Assembly: GCA_002245135.1 (NCBI GenBank) | Contig: NGBS01001174.1 | Location: 1-64,000, forward strand | DNA length: 64,000 nt | DNA from: Proteromonas lacertae | Lineage: Eukaryota; Sar; Bigyra; Opalinata; Proteromonadidae | Direction of reading: 5' to 3' | Part shown: in pieces, positions 10,178 through 19,893 of the stretch | Layout of the letters: each line of letters begins with the position of its first letter | Position numbering within the stretch: position 1 is the stretch's first letter | The notes under the pieces: model-generated | The model's database searches: none | What the model saw: the letters and a program-made list of their open reading frames with translations, nothing else | What the model was told of the DNA's origin: nothing | Position numbers and translations under genes: made by a program

Positions 10178-11032
10178 TTATATATAGCTAAATCCATGCC
10201 AGCATATATCATTCTCTTTGTTTTCTGTTGTGATTATTTTAGCTTTTCTGTGATAATATTTATTTAATTTTTGATATTCTATACTTAGTTTTCTATAAAT
10301 GATAGCCATATGCATATCTTCTCTATAAATTATTCTTTTCTCTTTCAATAATTCTTTGTATATTTGCATTATTAAATTGCTATTTATTATAACGAATCCT
10401 CCTGCTACAAATTGTGGGAAAAATGAATAAGGATAAACTGACTTTGGTAGATATACAGATGAGTTAGTATTTCTATTTACTTTCATTTTAGGGTAGTAGA
10501 ATCCTGATATTAAAGATTTGTGTTGATAAATGTTAATATATATGTATATTAATGGAATATTGGGATATATATCATCATCTATTTTTATAATATAATCAGA
10601 TTTCAGACTATTAGTATAATAATATTTGAATATATTACATGTTAAGATTGTTAGGTTATAATAATTATCTATTACATCAACGCCAATTATATCATTATTG
10701 TTTTCTAATTTTATTTTGTCTACTATCCCTTTTGTAGCTATTATAAAATAGTAATTACATGTTAATCTTTTGCAAATGTATATCCACGTTTTCTTTATAT
10801 TTTTTCTATAATTTACATGTGCTGTAGATGATTCTATAAAAAATAATATTTTATAGAAACTATTAGTGTTGGATTTAATTGAATAATTATATAAAAAAAC
10901 ATCTTCTATTTGTTTATGATTATTGTAATTTTGATTCTTATTATCATATGTATTGTTTAATATTTTTGCTCTTGAAATAATCCATTTTATAATTACAATA
11001 AAAAAAATAACGAAATATATACTATTTGTCAA
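10178..11032 (-). CDS. GT31-type glycosyltransferase, copy 1
   Basis: 284 aa, type II membrane protein: hydrophobic anchor at residues 5-20, then a lumenal catalytic domain. GT31 (beta-1,3-galactosyl/GlcNAc transferase) marks are visible in order: ESSTAHVNYRKNIKKTW (about 67-83), DNYYNLTILT (122-131), the metal-binding DDD at 152-154, VAGGFVI near 210, and EDMHMA near 232 in place of EDVyvG. It should transfer a hexose or HexNAc in beta-1,3 linkage; the sugar cannot be told. It is convergent with the epimerase (about 150 bp between stops) and identical to the copy at 14928-15782. Confidence 0.83.
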   Translation of the reverse strand: MTNSIYFVIFFIVIIKWIISRAKILNNTYDNKNQNYNNHKQIEDVFLYNYSIKSNTNSFYKILFFIESSTAHVNYRKNIKKTWIYICKRLTCNYYFIIATKGIVDKIKLENNNDIIGVDVIDNYYNLTILTCNIFKYYYTNSLKSDYIIKIDDDIYPNIPLIYIYINIYQHKSLISGFYYPKMKVNRNTNSSVYLPKSVYPYSFFPQFVAGGFVIINSNLIMQIYKELLKEKRIIYREDMHMAIIYRKLSIEYQKLNKYYHRKAKIITTENKENDICWHGFSYI

Positions 11033-11097
11033 AATGTGTGTATTTTAAAAACTATCAAAATTTACAATTGTTTGTTAATTAGGGCTAGATCTTTTAA

Positions 11098-12261
11098 TCA
11101 TAGATGAATATTAAATAGTTTCATTACCTTTTTTATACGAGTAGTAATTAATATTTCATTTTTGCTTTTATTCTTTGTAAGTAATTTTGTATCAGGACAT
11201 CTTTTCTTTATATCGCTATTGAAATGCCTACTGTGTCTTACATATAATATATTAGACGATATATATTTCTTTACTACTTTTTGTTTTGAAAATGCTTCAT
11301 GAGAGTTTATTACTACAAATTTATTTGTATCAATCATTAAGTACTTATGATTATATCCATCAGTTGTTGGACAATATCTCATAATAGAAAATATATCTAT
11401 ATCTTTTAAAGAACTATTTTCATATATTTCTATTCTATCATATTTATTATCAATTTCAAAATCTGTTTTAAAAAAGAAAGAATGCACATAAAATAATTCT
11501 CTTCTAGGAATTGAATTAATTAATTCCTTATAATTATTTGAAATAACTGGCCATAATACCTCATCTAGATCTAAAAATATAAAGTGGTTGTACTTAGTTT
11601 TGTACTGATTAAAACAATGATTTATTTTTAAACTATGTAAATGTTTCAAACTAATATTTCTTTCTTGATGATGTAAATAAATATCAGTCTGTAGTTGATA
11701 TACATCTATAACACCAATGCTACTATAATATTTTAATATGTTCTTCACCCTTTTAGATGATGAATATAAATAAAATACTAACTTAGAAACACCAAAGAAT
11801 AAATTAGACTCTATTAAACCTATTAACAATGCTGGTCTATCAAAATTTGACATAACTGGATTGCATGAAATGAAGCTATGCTTTTTACTTCTTTTAGCTA
11901 TTTTTATCCTTACAGTCACATTGTTTATTATTATTGAAGATGGAGTCTGATTTAATTCAGTCAATATTTCCATAAAATATAATATTATATTGTCATAATA
12001 TCTATATATAATATTGCACTTTTTGTTTAATTTATAATATTGAACTACACAATTATATAGATTTAACTCTTTTCTTGTTGAATGAATTATTACTTTAATT
12101 TTTTTCTCATAATTGATATATTGAACAGATGTAATATATATTTCATTATCTAATTTATATACATGTAACTTAATTATAAATGAATTACTTTGATTAATAA
12201 TCTTTATACTAATATAAAAAATAAAAGAAATTGATAATATAATCATAACAAAATATAACAT
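11098..12261 (-). CDS. GT92 (DUF23)-family glycosyltransferase, full-length copy
   Basis: 387 aa. An N-terminal membrane anchor (residues 2-22) is followed by a stem and the GT92 domain. The hallmark is CFNQYKTKYNHFIFLDLDE at about 216-234 with DLDE as the DxD-type metal site, plus HSHE-like and RHSRHF stretches towards the C terminus. GT92 enzymes such as nematode GALT-1 add beta-1,4-galactose to fucose. Only the last 273 residues are duplicated in the other repeat arm; the first 114 lie outside it. The start codon is 37 bp from the end of the GT2 gene at 12272, on the same strand. Confidence 0.8.
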   Translation of the reverse strand: MLYFVMIILSISFIFYISIKIINQSNSFIIKLHVYKLDNEIYITSVQYINYEKKIKVIIHSTRKELNLYNCVVQYYKLNKKCNIIYRYYDNIILYFMEILTELNQTPSSIIINNVTVRIKIAKRSKKHSFISCNPVMSNFDRPALLIGLIESNLFFGVSKLVFYLYSSSKRVKNILKYYSSIGVIDVYQLQTDIYLHHQERNISLKHLHSLKINHCFNQYKTKYNHFIFLDLDEVLWPVISNNYKELINSIPRRELFYVHSFFFKTDFEIDNKYDRIEIYENSSLKDIDIFSIMRYCPTTDGYNHKYLMIDTNKFVVINSHEAFSKQKVVKKYISSNILYVRHSRHFNSDIKKRCPDTKLLTKNKSKNEILITTRIKKVMKLFNIHL

Positions 12262-12271
12262 TTTTTATTAG

Positions 12272-13060
12272 CTAACATTTACTATGAGGAATATATACAC
12301 CTAGATTATATTTGATTAATACATATTTATATTTCTTCATTATTAATCTATAATTTAATTCTGTGTCTTCAGCTCTATAATACATCCAACTTTCATTATA
12401 TTGGTTTATTTTTAATATCATTGTTTTTCCAGATAACCATGCATTATGTATAGGAAGTCTATAATTCAAATATTTGCAACACCACATCTGTTTTATTTTT
12501 TTATTCATATTTTTATAATAAGAATAGTAAATATCTATAGGAGTGTAATTATATGATATTCTATCTAATTCTAAATCATTATTGTCTGATTCATATAAAT
12601 TAGTAATGTTATAGGTGTAAGAATGTAGTATCATATCTAAATTGGTATATTTTATAAATGTATTATATATTATTTTAATTCTATATTTCGACATTAAATC
12701 GTCTGAATCAAAAAAACTAATATATTTACATTTAGATAATTGAATACCTGTATTTCTATTTTCAGCTTGATTATGTTTATGTTTTTTATAATAAATAATA
12801 TATACAACACCATAAAACCTTTTTACATGAATTGCAGCTGTATTACATTCGCTTACTACAATAATCACTTCATCTGGTTTTAAAATAGAATGGTGAATCA
12901 TTTTTTTAATTCTATTTTTACATATATTATATGTAGAGAATATAGTTGGTATAACTAGAGTAATTTTACATTTATTAAATACATAAACATATCTGAATGT
13001 AATAAGTAATACAATATTTATCATAAAGATGGAGATATATTTTATCATTAATAATAGCAA
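12272..13060 (-). CDS. GT2-family glycosyltransferase with N-terminal anchor
   Basis: 262 aa, single copy, located between the inverted-repeat arms. Membrane segment at about 6-27, then a GT-A fold beginning ITLVIPT (33-39). AENRNTGIQLSKCKYISFFDSDD (99-121) combines the family's nucleotide-binding and DxD features, and RAEDTELNYR near 232 is the usual catalytic-base region. A typical inverting GT2 that extends a glycan chain; donor unknown. The 5' end is about 65 bp from the divergent HtrL-like gene. Confidence 0.83.
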   Translation of the reverse strand: MLLLMIKYISIFMINIVLLITFRYVYVFNKCKITLVIPTIFSTYNICKNRIKKMIHHSILKPDEVIIVVSECNTAAIHVKRFYGVVYIIYYKKHKHNQAENRNTGIQLSKCKYISFFDSDDLMSKYRIKIIYNTFIKYTNLDMILHSYTYNITNLYESDNNDLELDRISYNYTPIDIYYSYYKNMNKKIKQMWCCKYLNYRLPIHNAWLSGKTMILKINQYNESWMYYRAEDTELNYRLIMKKYKYVLIKYNLGVYIPHSKC

Positions 13061-13124
13061 TATATATTATTTATTCTTCTAAAACATAAAAAATAAAGTA
13101 AAAGAATATATATTTGTAACATCT

Positions 13125-13874
13125 ATGTATTCTGGCAAATCAAAACATTCCTATAATGAGTATAAAAGATGGATAGTTAGTTTTTCCAATATTGTTAAAG
13201 ATAATGTATATATTTTTTGCAATAATGAAGGACTTAAGTTGCTAACTCCTCAATTGAGAAAATTTGTTAAAGTGATAAATAATGTATTTGATCTTGAAAG
13301 AATAAAGAATTATGAGAATAATTATAAATCTATGTGGAAAATTGATCCAGAAAGAGATTATCACAATTATCGACTATACGCTATATGGAATGGAAAAATA
13401 AGTATGTTAAAATATGTATCAGATCATGTAAAAAGTAAAATATATATATGGATCGATATTGGATCTAATAGAGAAAATAAATGGTATAAAACCTTTCCAT
13501 CCAAAACAAGAATTAACTACCTTCAAAATATTACGAAAGATTCTTCTATATATTTCTTTCTAATGAACAATTTTCCCAACACTAGTAAAACAAAAATGGA
13601 ACTAATTACAAACAATTGCATTGAAGGTGGAACATTTGGTGGATCACGAAAAGGTATCAAGAAATACTTCTATACATTTTTTTCCCTTCATGATAGATTC
13701 TATAATATGAATCAGTTTGTAGGAAAAGATCAAATATTGTATAACACTATAGCATACTATAATCTAAATAAAGTAATTCTATTCAAATATAAATCAAACT
13801 GTTGTAATAATGATAAATGGTTAAGATTTTATGATTTTTATGCTAATTTAGATTGTGCTGATGTTGTCATTTAA
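13125..13874 (+). CDS. HtrL/YibB-like putative glycosyltransferase, possibly 5'-truncated
   Basis: 249 aa from the ATG at 13125. It contains the features I associate with the HtrL/YibB family: a Lys-rich W-x-I start, YAIWNGKISMLKYV, the acidic WIDIGSNRE near residue 110, EGGTFGGSRKG, and VGKDQILYN near the C terminus. The frame is open upstream to 13083 and encodes residues (EYIFVTS) that match its paralog at 19.0-19.9 kb, but there is no ATG upstream and no membrane anchor. The annotated start therefore cuts into the first strand of the domain. It may be a truncated copy, or a first exon may be missed. Confidence 0.58.
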   Translation: MYSGKSKHSYNEYKRWIVSFSNIVKDNVYIFCNNEGLKLLTPQLRKFVKVINNVFDLERIKNYENNYKSMWKIDPERDYHNYRLYAIWNGKISMLKYVSDHVKSKIYIWIDIGSNRENKWYKTFPSKTRINYLQNITKDSSIYFFLMNNFPNTSKTKMELITNNCIEGGTFGGSRKGIKKYFYTFFSLHDRFYNMNQFVGKDQILYNTIAYYNLNKVILFKYKSNCCNNDKWLRFYDFYANLDCADVVI

Positions 13875-14029
13875 TAAAATATAATGTACAATTAAGTTAG
13901 ATTAACAATTATATTTTGGATCTAGTTTATTAAAAATGATTTAGAGATTTAAATATTAATCACCATCCATATCTTATATATTTAGAAGTTAATTATTATA
14001 CAGTAAGAAATAAACTTAGTAAATATAGC

Positions 14030-14862
14030 TAATAAACAATGTGACTGTAAGGATAAAAATAGCTAAAAGAAGTAAAAAGCATAGCTTCATTTCATGCAAT
14101 CCAGTTATGTCAAATTTTGATAGACCAGCATTGTTAATAGGTTTAATAGAGTCTAATTTATTCTTTGGTGTTTCTAAGTTAGTATTTTATTTATATTCAT
14201 CATCTAAAAGGGTGAAGAACATATTAAAATATTATAGTAGCATTGGTGTTATAGATGTATATCAACTACAGACTGATATTTATTTACATCATCAAGAAAG
14301 AAATATTAGTTTGAAACATTTACATAGTTTAAAAATAAATCATTGTTTTAATCAGTACAAAACTAAGTACAACCACTTTATATTTTTAGATCTAGATGAG
14401 GTATTATGGCCAGTTATTTCAAATAATTATAAGGAATTAATTAATTCAATTCCTAGAAGAGAATTATTTTATGTGCATTCTTTCTTTTTTAAAACAGATT
14501 TTGAAATTGATAATAAATATGATAGAATAGAAATATATGAAAATAGTTCTTTAAAAGATATAGATATATTTTCTATTATGAGATATTGTCCAACAACTGA
14601 TGGATATAATCATAAGTACTTAATGATTGATACAAATAAATTTGTAGTAATAAACTCTCATGAAGCATTTTCAAAACAAAAAGTAGTAAAGAAATATATA
14701 TCGTCTAATATATTATATGTAAGACACAGTAGGCATTTCAATAGCGATATAAAGAAAAGATGTCCTGATACAAAATTACTTACAAAGAATAAAAGCAAAA
14801 ATGAAATATTAATTACTACTCGTATAAAAAAGGTAATGAAACTATTTAATATTCATCTATGA
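14030..14862 (+). pseudogene. GT92-family gene lacking its first 114 codons
   Basis: The 273 residues are identical to residues 115-387 of the full GT92 at 11098-12261. The membrane anchor and stem are gone, and the frame enters at the repeat boundary with no native start codon; the only candidate near the break is GTG. The DLDE metal site is retained. Without an anchor it would not reach the secretory pathway, so I treat it as a duplication by-product. Confidence 0.75.
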
Positions 14863-14927
14863 TTAAAAGATCTAGCCCTAATTAACAAACAATTGTAAAT
14901 TTTGATAGTTTTTAAAATACACACATT

Positions 14928-15782
14928 TTGACAAATAGTATATATTTCGTTATTTTTTTTATTGTAATTATAAAATGGATTATTTCAAGAGCAAAAATAT
15001 TAAACAATACATATGATAATAAGAATCAAAATTACAATAATCATAAACAAATAGAAGATGTTTTTTTATATAATTATTCAATTAAATCCAACACTAATAG
15101 TTTCTATAAAATATTATTTTTTATAGAATCATCTACAGCACATGTAAATTATAGAAAAAATATAAAGAAAACGTGGATATACATTTGCAAAAGATTAACA
15201 TGTAATTACTATTTTATAATAGCTACAAAAGGGATAGTAGACAAAATAAAATTAGAAAACAATAATGATATAATTGGCGTTGATGTAATAGATAATTATT
15301 ATAACCTAACAATCTTAACATGTAATATATTCAAATATTATTATACTAATAGTCTGAAATCTGATTATATTATAAAAATAGATGATGATATATATCCCAA
15401 TATTCCATTAATATACATATATATTAACATTTATCAACACAAATCTTTAATATCAGGATTCTACTACCCTAAAATGAAAGTAAATAGAAATACTAACTCA
15501 TCTGTATATCTACCAAAGTCAGTTTATCCTTATTCATTTTTCCCACAATTTGTAGCAGGAGGATTCGTTATAATAAATAGCAATTTAATAATGCAAATAT
15601 ACAAAGAATTATTGAAAGAGAAAAGAATAATTTATAGAGAAGATATGCATATGGCTATCATTTATAGAAAACTAAGTATAGAATATCAAAAATTAAATAA
15701 ATATTATCACAGAAAAGCTAAAATAATCACAACAGAAAACAAAGAGAATGATATATGCTGGCATGGATTTAGCTATATATAA
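14928..15782 (+). CDS. GT31-type glycosyltransferase, copy 2
   Basis: Identical in sequence to the 284-aa GT31 at 10178-11032: anchor at 5-20, DDD at 152-154, EDMHMA near 232. Complete with its own ATG and about 65 bp of shared upstream sequence, so it should be as functional as copy 1. Both copies then double the dosage of this activity. Confidence 0.82.
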   Translation: MTNSIYFVIFFIVIIKWIISRAKILNNTYDNKNQNYNNHKQIEDVFLYNYSIKSNTNSFYKILFFIESSTAHVNYRKNIKKTWIYICKRLTCNYYFIIATKGIVDKIKLENNNDIIGVDVIDNYYNLTILTCNIFKYYYTNSLKSDYIIKIDDDIYPNIPLIYIYINIYQHKSLISGFYYPKMKVNRNTNSSVYLPKSVYPYSFFPQFVAGGFVIINSNLIMQIYKELLKEKRIIYREDMHMAIIYRKLSIEYQKLNKYYHRKAKIITTENKENDICWHGFSYI

Positions 15783-15934
15783 ATAGAAAAAATAATACGA
15801 TTAGAAATCATAAGATTTAAACTTATTGTGTATATTTCAAAGATTCATTAACAACAACAGTTTAAAATGTTAGTTAATGGGGATAAATTACAATACATAT
15901 AAAAATGAAATTAATAATAGGTTGTGTAAAAGTA

Positions 15935-16981
15935 TTATTTATCATAATAATAATCTTTATGCCATGTTATATATCTTTTAATACCATCTTCAATTGTTAT
16001 TTTTGGTTCATAACGTAATTGTTTGTTAATTTTTGTAATATCAGCATATGTATTTTCTATATCTCCTTTTTGCATTGGCATAAAATTCTTAATTGCTTCT
16101 TTGTTTAATATTTTTTCAAAATAATGTATATATTCCATTAAACTAATAGGATTTGAACTTCCTATATTATATACTTCAAACGGAGATGAAGAAGTTGAAC
16201 AATCATGATCAGCAATTAAACTATTCCTTTCATGAGGAGGGTGAAAGATTATTAATTTTATACCACGCACTATATCATCAACATAAGTAAAATCTCTTGT
16301 CATATTTCCATTATTGAATATATTAATTGGTTTATCATTTAAAATAGCATCAACAAATTTAAATGCTGCCATATCTGGTCTCCCCCATGGTCCATAAACA
16401 GTAAAAAATCTAAGACCAGTTGTAGGTAGTTTGTATATGGTGCTGTAAGAATGTGCTAATATTTCATCACATCTTTTTGTTGCAGCATATAAACTAACAG
16501 GATGATCTGCACAATCACATTCTTTATAGGGCATAGTCTGATTTAATCCATAAACACTACTTGAACTAGCATACGCAAAATGTTTGATCTTGCATTCTAC
16601 ACAAATGTTTAATAAATTCATAAATCCCACAATATTATCTTGAATATAGATATCAGGGTTTTCGATTGAATATCTAACACCTGGCTGACCTGCTAAATTA
16701 ACAACATATTCGATATGATATGTATAGAATAAGTTTTTAATTGTTTCTTTTTCTTTAATATTGCATTGCACAAAAGTAAAACCTTTTCTTTTACCCACAA
16801 AATTATGATCGTCAATATCAGTTTTGCTGTAACCTAATAGTTCAAGTCTTTTATACTTCAAATTTAAATCATAGTAATCACATAATGAATCAACACCTAC
16901 AATATTATAGTCATCATTTAATAAAGAATCAATTAAATGAAAACCAATAAAGCCAGCAGCCCCTGTTATTAAAATTGTCAT
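15935..16981 (-). CDS. UDP-glucuronate 4-epimerase, copy 2
   Basis: 348 aa, identical to copy 1 at 8979-10025 with the same GAAGFIG, Tyr165/Lys169 and GPWGRPDMA features. It starts 27 bp after the stop of the upstream acyltransferase on the same strand, an operon-like spacing that is striking for a eukaryote. Identity with copy 1 implies either a very recent duplication or ongoing gene conversion between the arms. Confidence 0.9.
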   Translation of the reverse strand: MTILITGAAGFIGFHLIDSLLNDDYNIVGVDSLCDYYDLNLKYKRLELLGYSKTDIDDHNFVGKRKGFTFVQCNIKEKETIKNLFYTYHIEYVVNLAGQPGVRYSIENPDIYIQDNIVGFMNLLNICVECKIKHFAYASSSSVYGLNQTMPYKECDCADHPVSLYAATKRCDEILAHSYSTIYKLPTTGLRFFTVYGPWGRPDMAAFKFVDAILNDKPINIFNNGNMTRDFTYVDDIVRGIKLIIFHPPHERNSLIADHDCSTSSSPFEVYNIGSSNPISLMEYIHYFEKILNKEAIKNFMPMQKGDIENTYADITKINKQLRYEPKITIEDGIKRYITWHKDYYYDK

Positions 16982-17008
16982 TCACAGAAAATATAAAATA
17001 AATTTTAG

Positions 17009-18817
17009 TTAGCAAAATCTAGATGTATTATTTAAGAAATGTAGATGAAAATAATCTTCATTTCTTATTCTATGAAGTGATTCAATTTCTAAAATTATTT
17101 TATTCTTATTTAAAATAATATCTTTTATTAATCTTACAAAATCATAAGATAAATGATGATAATCTACATACATAAGAATATTTGAATGAAGTAAACTACA
17201 TACATTATTTGGACATATTACATCAATGAATGATAAATATTTTTCATTTAAATAACTTTTAATTATTCTATATATATAGAATATACATTTATTTGAATGT
17301 AAAGAAAATTTTGAATTATTTATATTATTCTTTATGTAATAATGAGGATTGAATTTCAAGTATGGTGTATCTTCAATATAATATACATTATCTGTGAATT
17401 TTTTTAATTCCTTAATACACTCAATTATTATATTCTGAATAGTTTTACTATTATTATTAATGCTATTTATATAATTGGTTGTGAATATTTTATTAATATT
17501 ATATATATTAATTAAATAATTTTCTAATTCGATATTCCTATATTTAGATACAATCATTCTCTTAATTGTTGTCCATATAAATAAAATGTACATGTTATTA
17601 AGCAAAGCTAATTTATAGAGTAATGGAGACCATACAATTAAATGAGAATCACCAATTAACAAATACCATGTTTTGTCTTTTATATACTCTATACTAGAAT
17701 GTTTTACAACACTATTTAAGCATTCTTTGCGAATTACATTATAATTAGATATAAATAGAGGAGGTTTTGTTTTTATATCATATTTATATTTTATATGAGT
17801 TATTCTCAATATAAATGCTCCTAGTGATAAAGATAGTAATATTATAACATATTTATATTTCCTAATATATTTCAAGGGATATTCAATTGTATAATATGAT
17901 AATACTGAATATATGATTATAGAAAATAAATAATTTGTAACTTTCTTATATTTATTTATCACTAACAATATATAATGCCATAAATATAAAGAATATGATA
18001 CTTCTCCTGCAAATGATATTGGAAAAGAACTGATTATTCTATTAATAGAATATAAATGATTATTTGTATTATAAATGATTGGAGTTATAGAAATAAGTGG
18101 TATTAAAGGATAAAAACTTGGATATATATTATTACTATTAAATTTAAATATGAAAATGAATAATATCATTAGCCCTACTATTGATATACTATTCATATCA
18201 ACTGTTAAATATTTTTGAGAAATAAAAGTAATAATGCCAAACAAAAATTCCCATAGCCTTGCTTTTAACATAAAATAAGCCAACTGAATATATTTTCTTG
18301 AAAGTAATATAGAATATATTAAAAATATAAAAGATAATAAATAGTTTATAATATCATTACTGAATAAAAACAGCGGGAATAAGATATAGAATTGTTCTTC
18401 AACTGATAAAGACCAAAAATGTAGTATAACTGATGGAGGCTGAGATTCATACATATAATCTATATTTTTATTGTAAAATCGAATATTTGATATACCAAAT
18501 ATTGCATATCTGACATCACTCTGTATATCATCTGGATTATATTCTTTAAGATTGTTCATATTTATTAGCACATATAGCAAAACTATATAACTAATTGGTA
18601 TAATTCTTTTAATCCTATTAGAATAGAAATTGAAAATTATTGATAATTTTGTAGTGTTTTTGCTATTATAAACCATTTTCATTATATAACCAGAGATAAA
18701 GAAGAATATATCTACGCCTATATATCCTGCTATTATATATTCTTTGTTATAATGATAAAATATAACTAATAAAACAGCTATACCTCTTAAACCATCTATA
18801 TCTTTTCTGAAGTTCAT
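17009..18817 (-). CDS. Acyltransferase-3 / SGNH fusion O-acyltransferase (OafA-like), intact
   Basis: 602 aa. Residues 1-335 form the integral-membrane acyltransferase-3 domain: IDGLRGIAVLLVIFYH carries the R-x10-H motif (R11, H22), GVDIFFFISGYIM follows, and about ten membrane segments can be drawn. Residues 380-600 are an SGNH-like domain with GDSH at 389-392 and a C-terminal DYHHLS motif near 560. In bacteria such fusions O-acetylate surface polysaccharides by passing acetyl from acetyl-CoA across the membrane. A soluble epimerase follows 27 bp downstream. Its first two thirds are repeated almost exactly at 28.6-29.8 kb and its last third at 8.13-8.95 kb. Confidence 0.85.
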   Translation of the reverse strand: MNFRKDIDGLRGIAVLLVIFYHYNKEYIIAGYIGVDIFFFISGYIMKMVYNSKNTTKLSIIFNFYSNRIKRIIPISYIVLLYVLINMNNLKEYNPDDIQSDVRYAIFGISNIRFYNKNIDYMYESQPPSVILHFWSLSVEEQFYILFPLFLFSNDIINYLLSFIFLIYSILLSRKYIQLAYFMLKARLWEFLFGIITFISQKYLTVDMNSISIVGLMILFIFIFKFNSNNIYPSFYPLIPLISITPIIYNTNNHLYSINRIISSFPISFAGEVSYSLYLWHYILLVINKYKKVTNYLFSIIIYSVLSYYTIEYPLKYIRKYKYVIILLSLSLGAFILRITHIKYKYDIKTKPPLFISNYNVIRKECLNSVVKHSSIEYIKDKTWYLLIGDSHLIVWSPLLYKLALLNNMYILFIWTTIKRMIVSKYRNIELENYLINIYNINKIFTTNYINSINNNSKTIQNIIIECIKELKKFTDNVYYIEDTPYLKFNPHYYIKNNINNSKFSLHSNKCIFYIYRIIKSYLNEKYLSFIDVICPNNVCSLLHSNILMYVDYHHLSYDFVRLIKDIILNKNKIILEIESLHRIRNEDYFHLHFLNNTSRFC

Positions 18818-19026
18818 TTTTTATGCTGATCATTTTCAATTTTGAAACCTATTTCTTCAATCAAATTTATATATTTCAAATTTTAATACATATAATTCTA
18901 TGAAAATATAAACTCACTAACTGAATTATTTTTTTATTGATGCAAGGAGAACATATACTTTTTTCTGGTATATAACTTTGTTTTATATAGTTTTATCAAT
19001 AATCTAACATAATCTAAGTAGAAAAA

Positions 19027-19893
19027 ATTACTTTAAAAATTAGCTATTATAATATATTTGTTATTGTTATTAATATCATTATTATTGCTTTATATATATA
19101 CAAAAAAATAAATATTACATATCAATATGTATTTGTAACTTGCTATTATAAAGGTAAATCAAAACATAACATTAGTTCATTTAAACAATGGATAGATAAA
19201 TTTTCTACCATAGTATATAAAAATATATTCATTTTTTGTAATGAAGAAGGATATAGATTGATAAATAGTAAGTTAAAACAGCATGTAATTGTTATTAATG
19301 ATATATTTGATATGGAAAAAATTAAAGACTACAAAGAAAATTATAAAAATATGTGGAAAATAGATTCTGAAAAAAATATACATAATCATAGATTGTACGG
19401 TATTTGGAATGGAAAAATTTGCATGTTAAAATATGTTTCAGAGCATATCAATAGTAAAATCTATATATGGTTAGATATAGGATCATTCAGAGATAATAAA
19501 TCATATAATGTATTTCCATCAATAAAACGAATTCATTACCTTCAAAGTATTGTAAAAATATACTCAATGTTTTTTTTCCTCTTATACAATTTTACATATT
19601 ATAATATATCTAAAATGTCACTAATAACAGGCAACTTCATTCAAGGAGGAACATTTGGAGGATCAAAATTAGGAATAAAGAAATATTTTATACAATTCTT
19701 TAACACACATGATACATTTTTAAAGTTAGAGCAATTTGTCGGAAAAGATCAAACGTTATATAACACAATTGCTTATTATAATTTAAGTAATATAGCATTA
19801 TTGAAGTATGTTTCTAATGACTGTAACTCAAGTAGATGGAGAAGATTTTGTGATTTTTATGCAGGATTAGAATGTGCAAGAGTGAAAATATAG
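19027..19893 (+). CDS. HtrL/YibB-like putative glycosyltransferase, paralog with anchor but no ATG
   Basis: The open frame starts after a stop near 19014. It encodes a hydrophobic segment (about 19051-19100), then FVTCYYKGKSK, YGIWNGKICMLKYV, WLDIGSFRDNK, QGGTFGGSKLG and VGKDQTLYN, parallel to the gene at 13125-13874. There is no ATG before the hydrophobic segment; the first in-frame ATG lies well inside the domain, and the earlier start at 19258 is a TTG. Either a short upstream exon supplies the start or the copy is dead. It ends with TAG at 19891-19893. Confidence 0.55.
   Translation: MTLKISYYNIFVIVINIIIIALYIYKKINITYQYVFVTCYYKGKSKHNISSFKQWIDKFSTIVYKNIFIFCNEEGYRLINSKLKQHVIVINDIFDMEKIKDYKENYKNMWKIDSEKNIHNHRLYGIWNGKICMLKYVSEHINSKIYIWLDIGSFRDNKSYNVFPSIKRIHYLQSIVKIYSMFFFLLYNFTYYNISKMSLITGNFIQGGTFGGSKLGIKKYFIQFFNTHDTFLKLEQFVGKDQTLYNTIAYYNLSNIALLKYVSNDCNSSRWRRFCDFYAGLECARVKI

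Larger units (their letters stand above)
8133..11930 (+). repeat. Left arm of a 3.8-kb inverted duplication
   Basis: This arm is the reverse complement of 14030-17827. Coordinates mirror exactly (positions sum to 25960) with no length change, and all encoded proteins compared (epimerase, GT31, the shared parts of the GT92 and acyltransferase) are identical. Matching ends abruptly at 8133 and 11930. About 2.1 kb of unique sequence separates the arms. Confidence 0.93.
14030..17827 (-). repeat. Right arm of the 3.8-kb inverted duplication
   Basis: Reverse complement of 8133-11930. Left end at 14030 (inside a GT92 gene), right end at 17827 (inside the acyltransferase gene). This arm keeps the acyltransferase whole but has a beheaded GT92; the other arm is the opposite, so neither arm alone is an intact ancestral segment. 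Confidence 0.93.
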
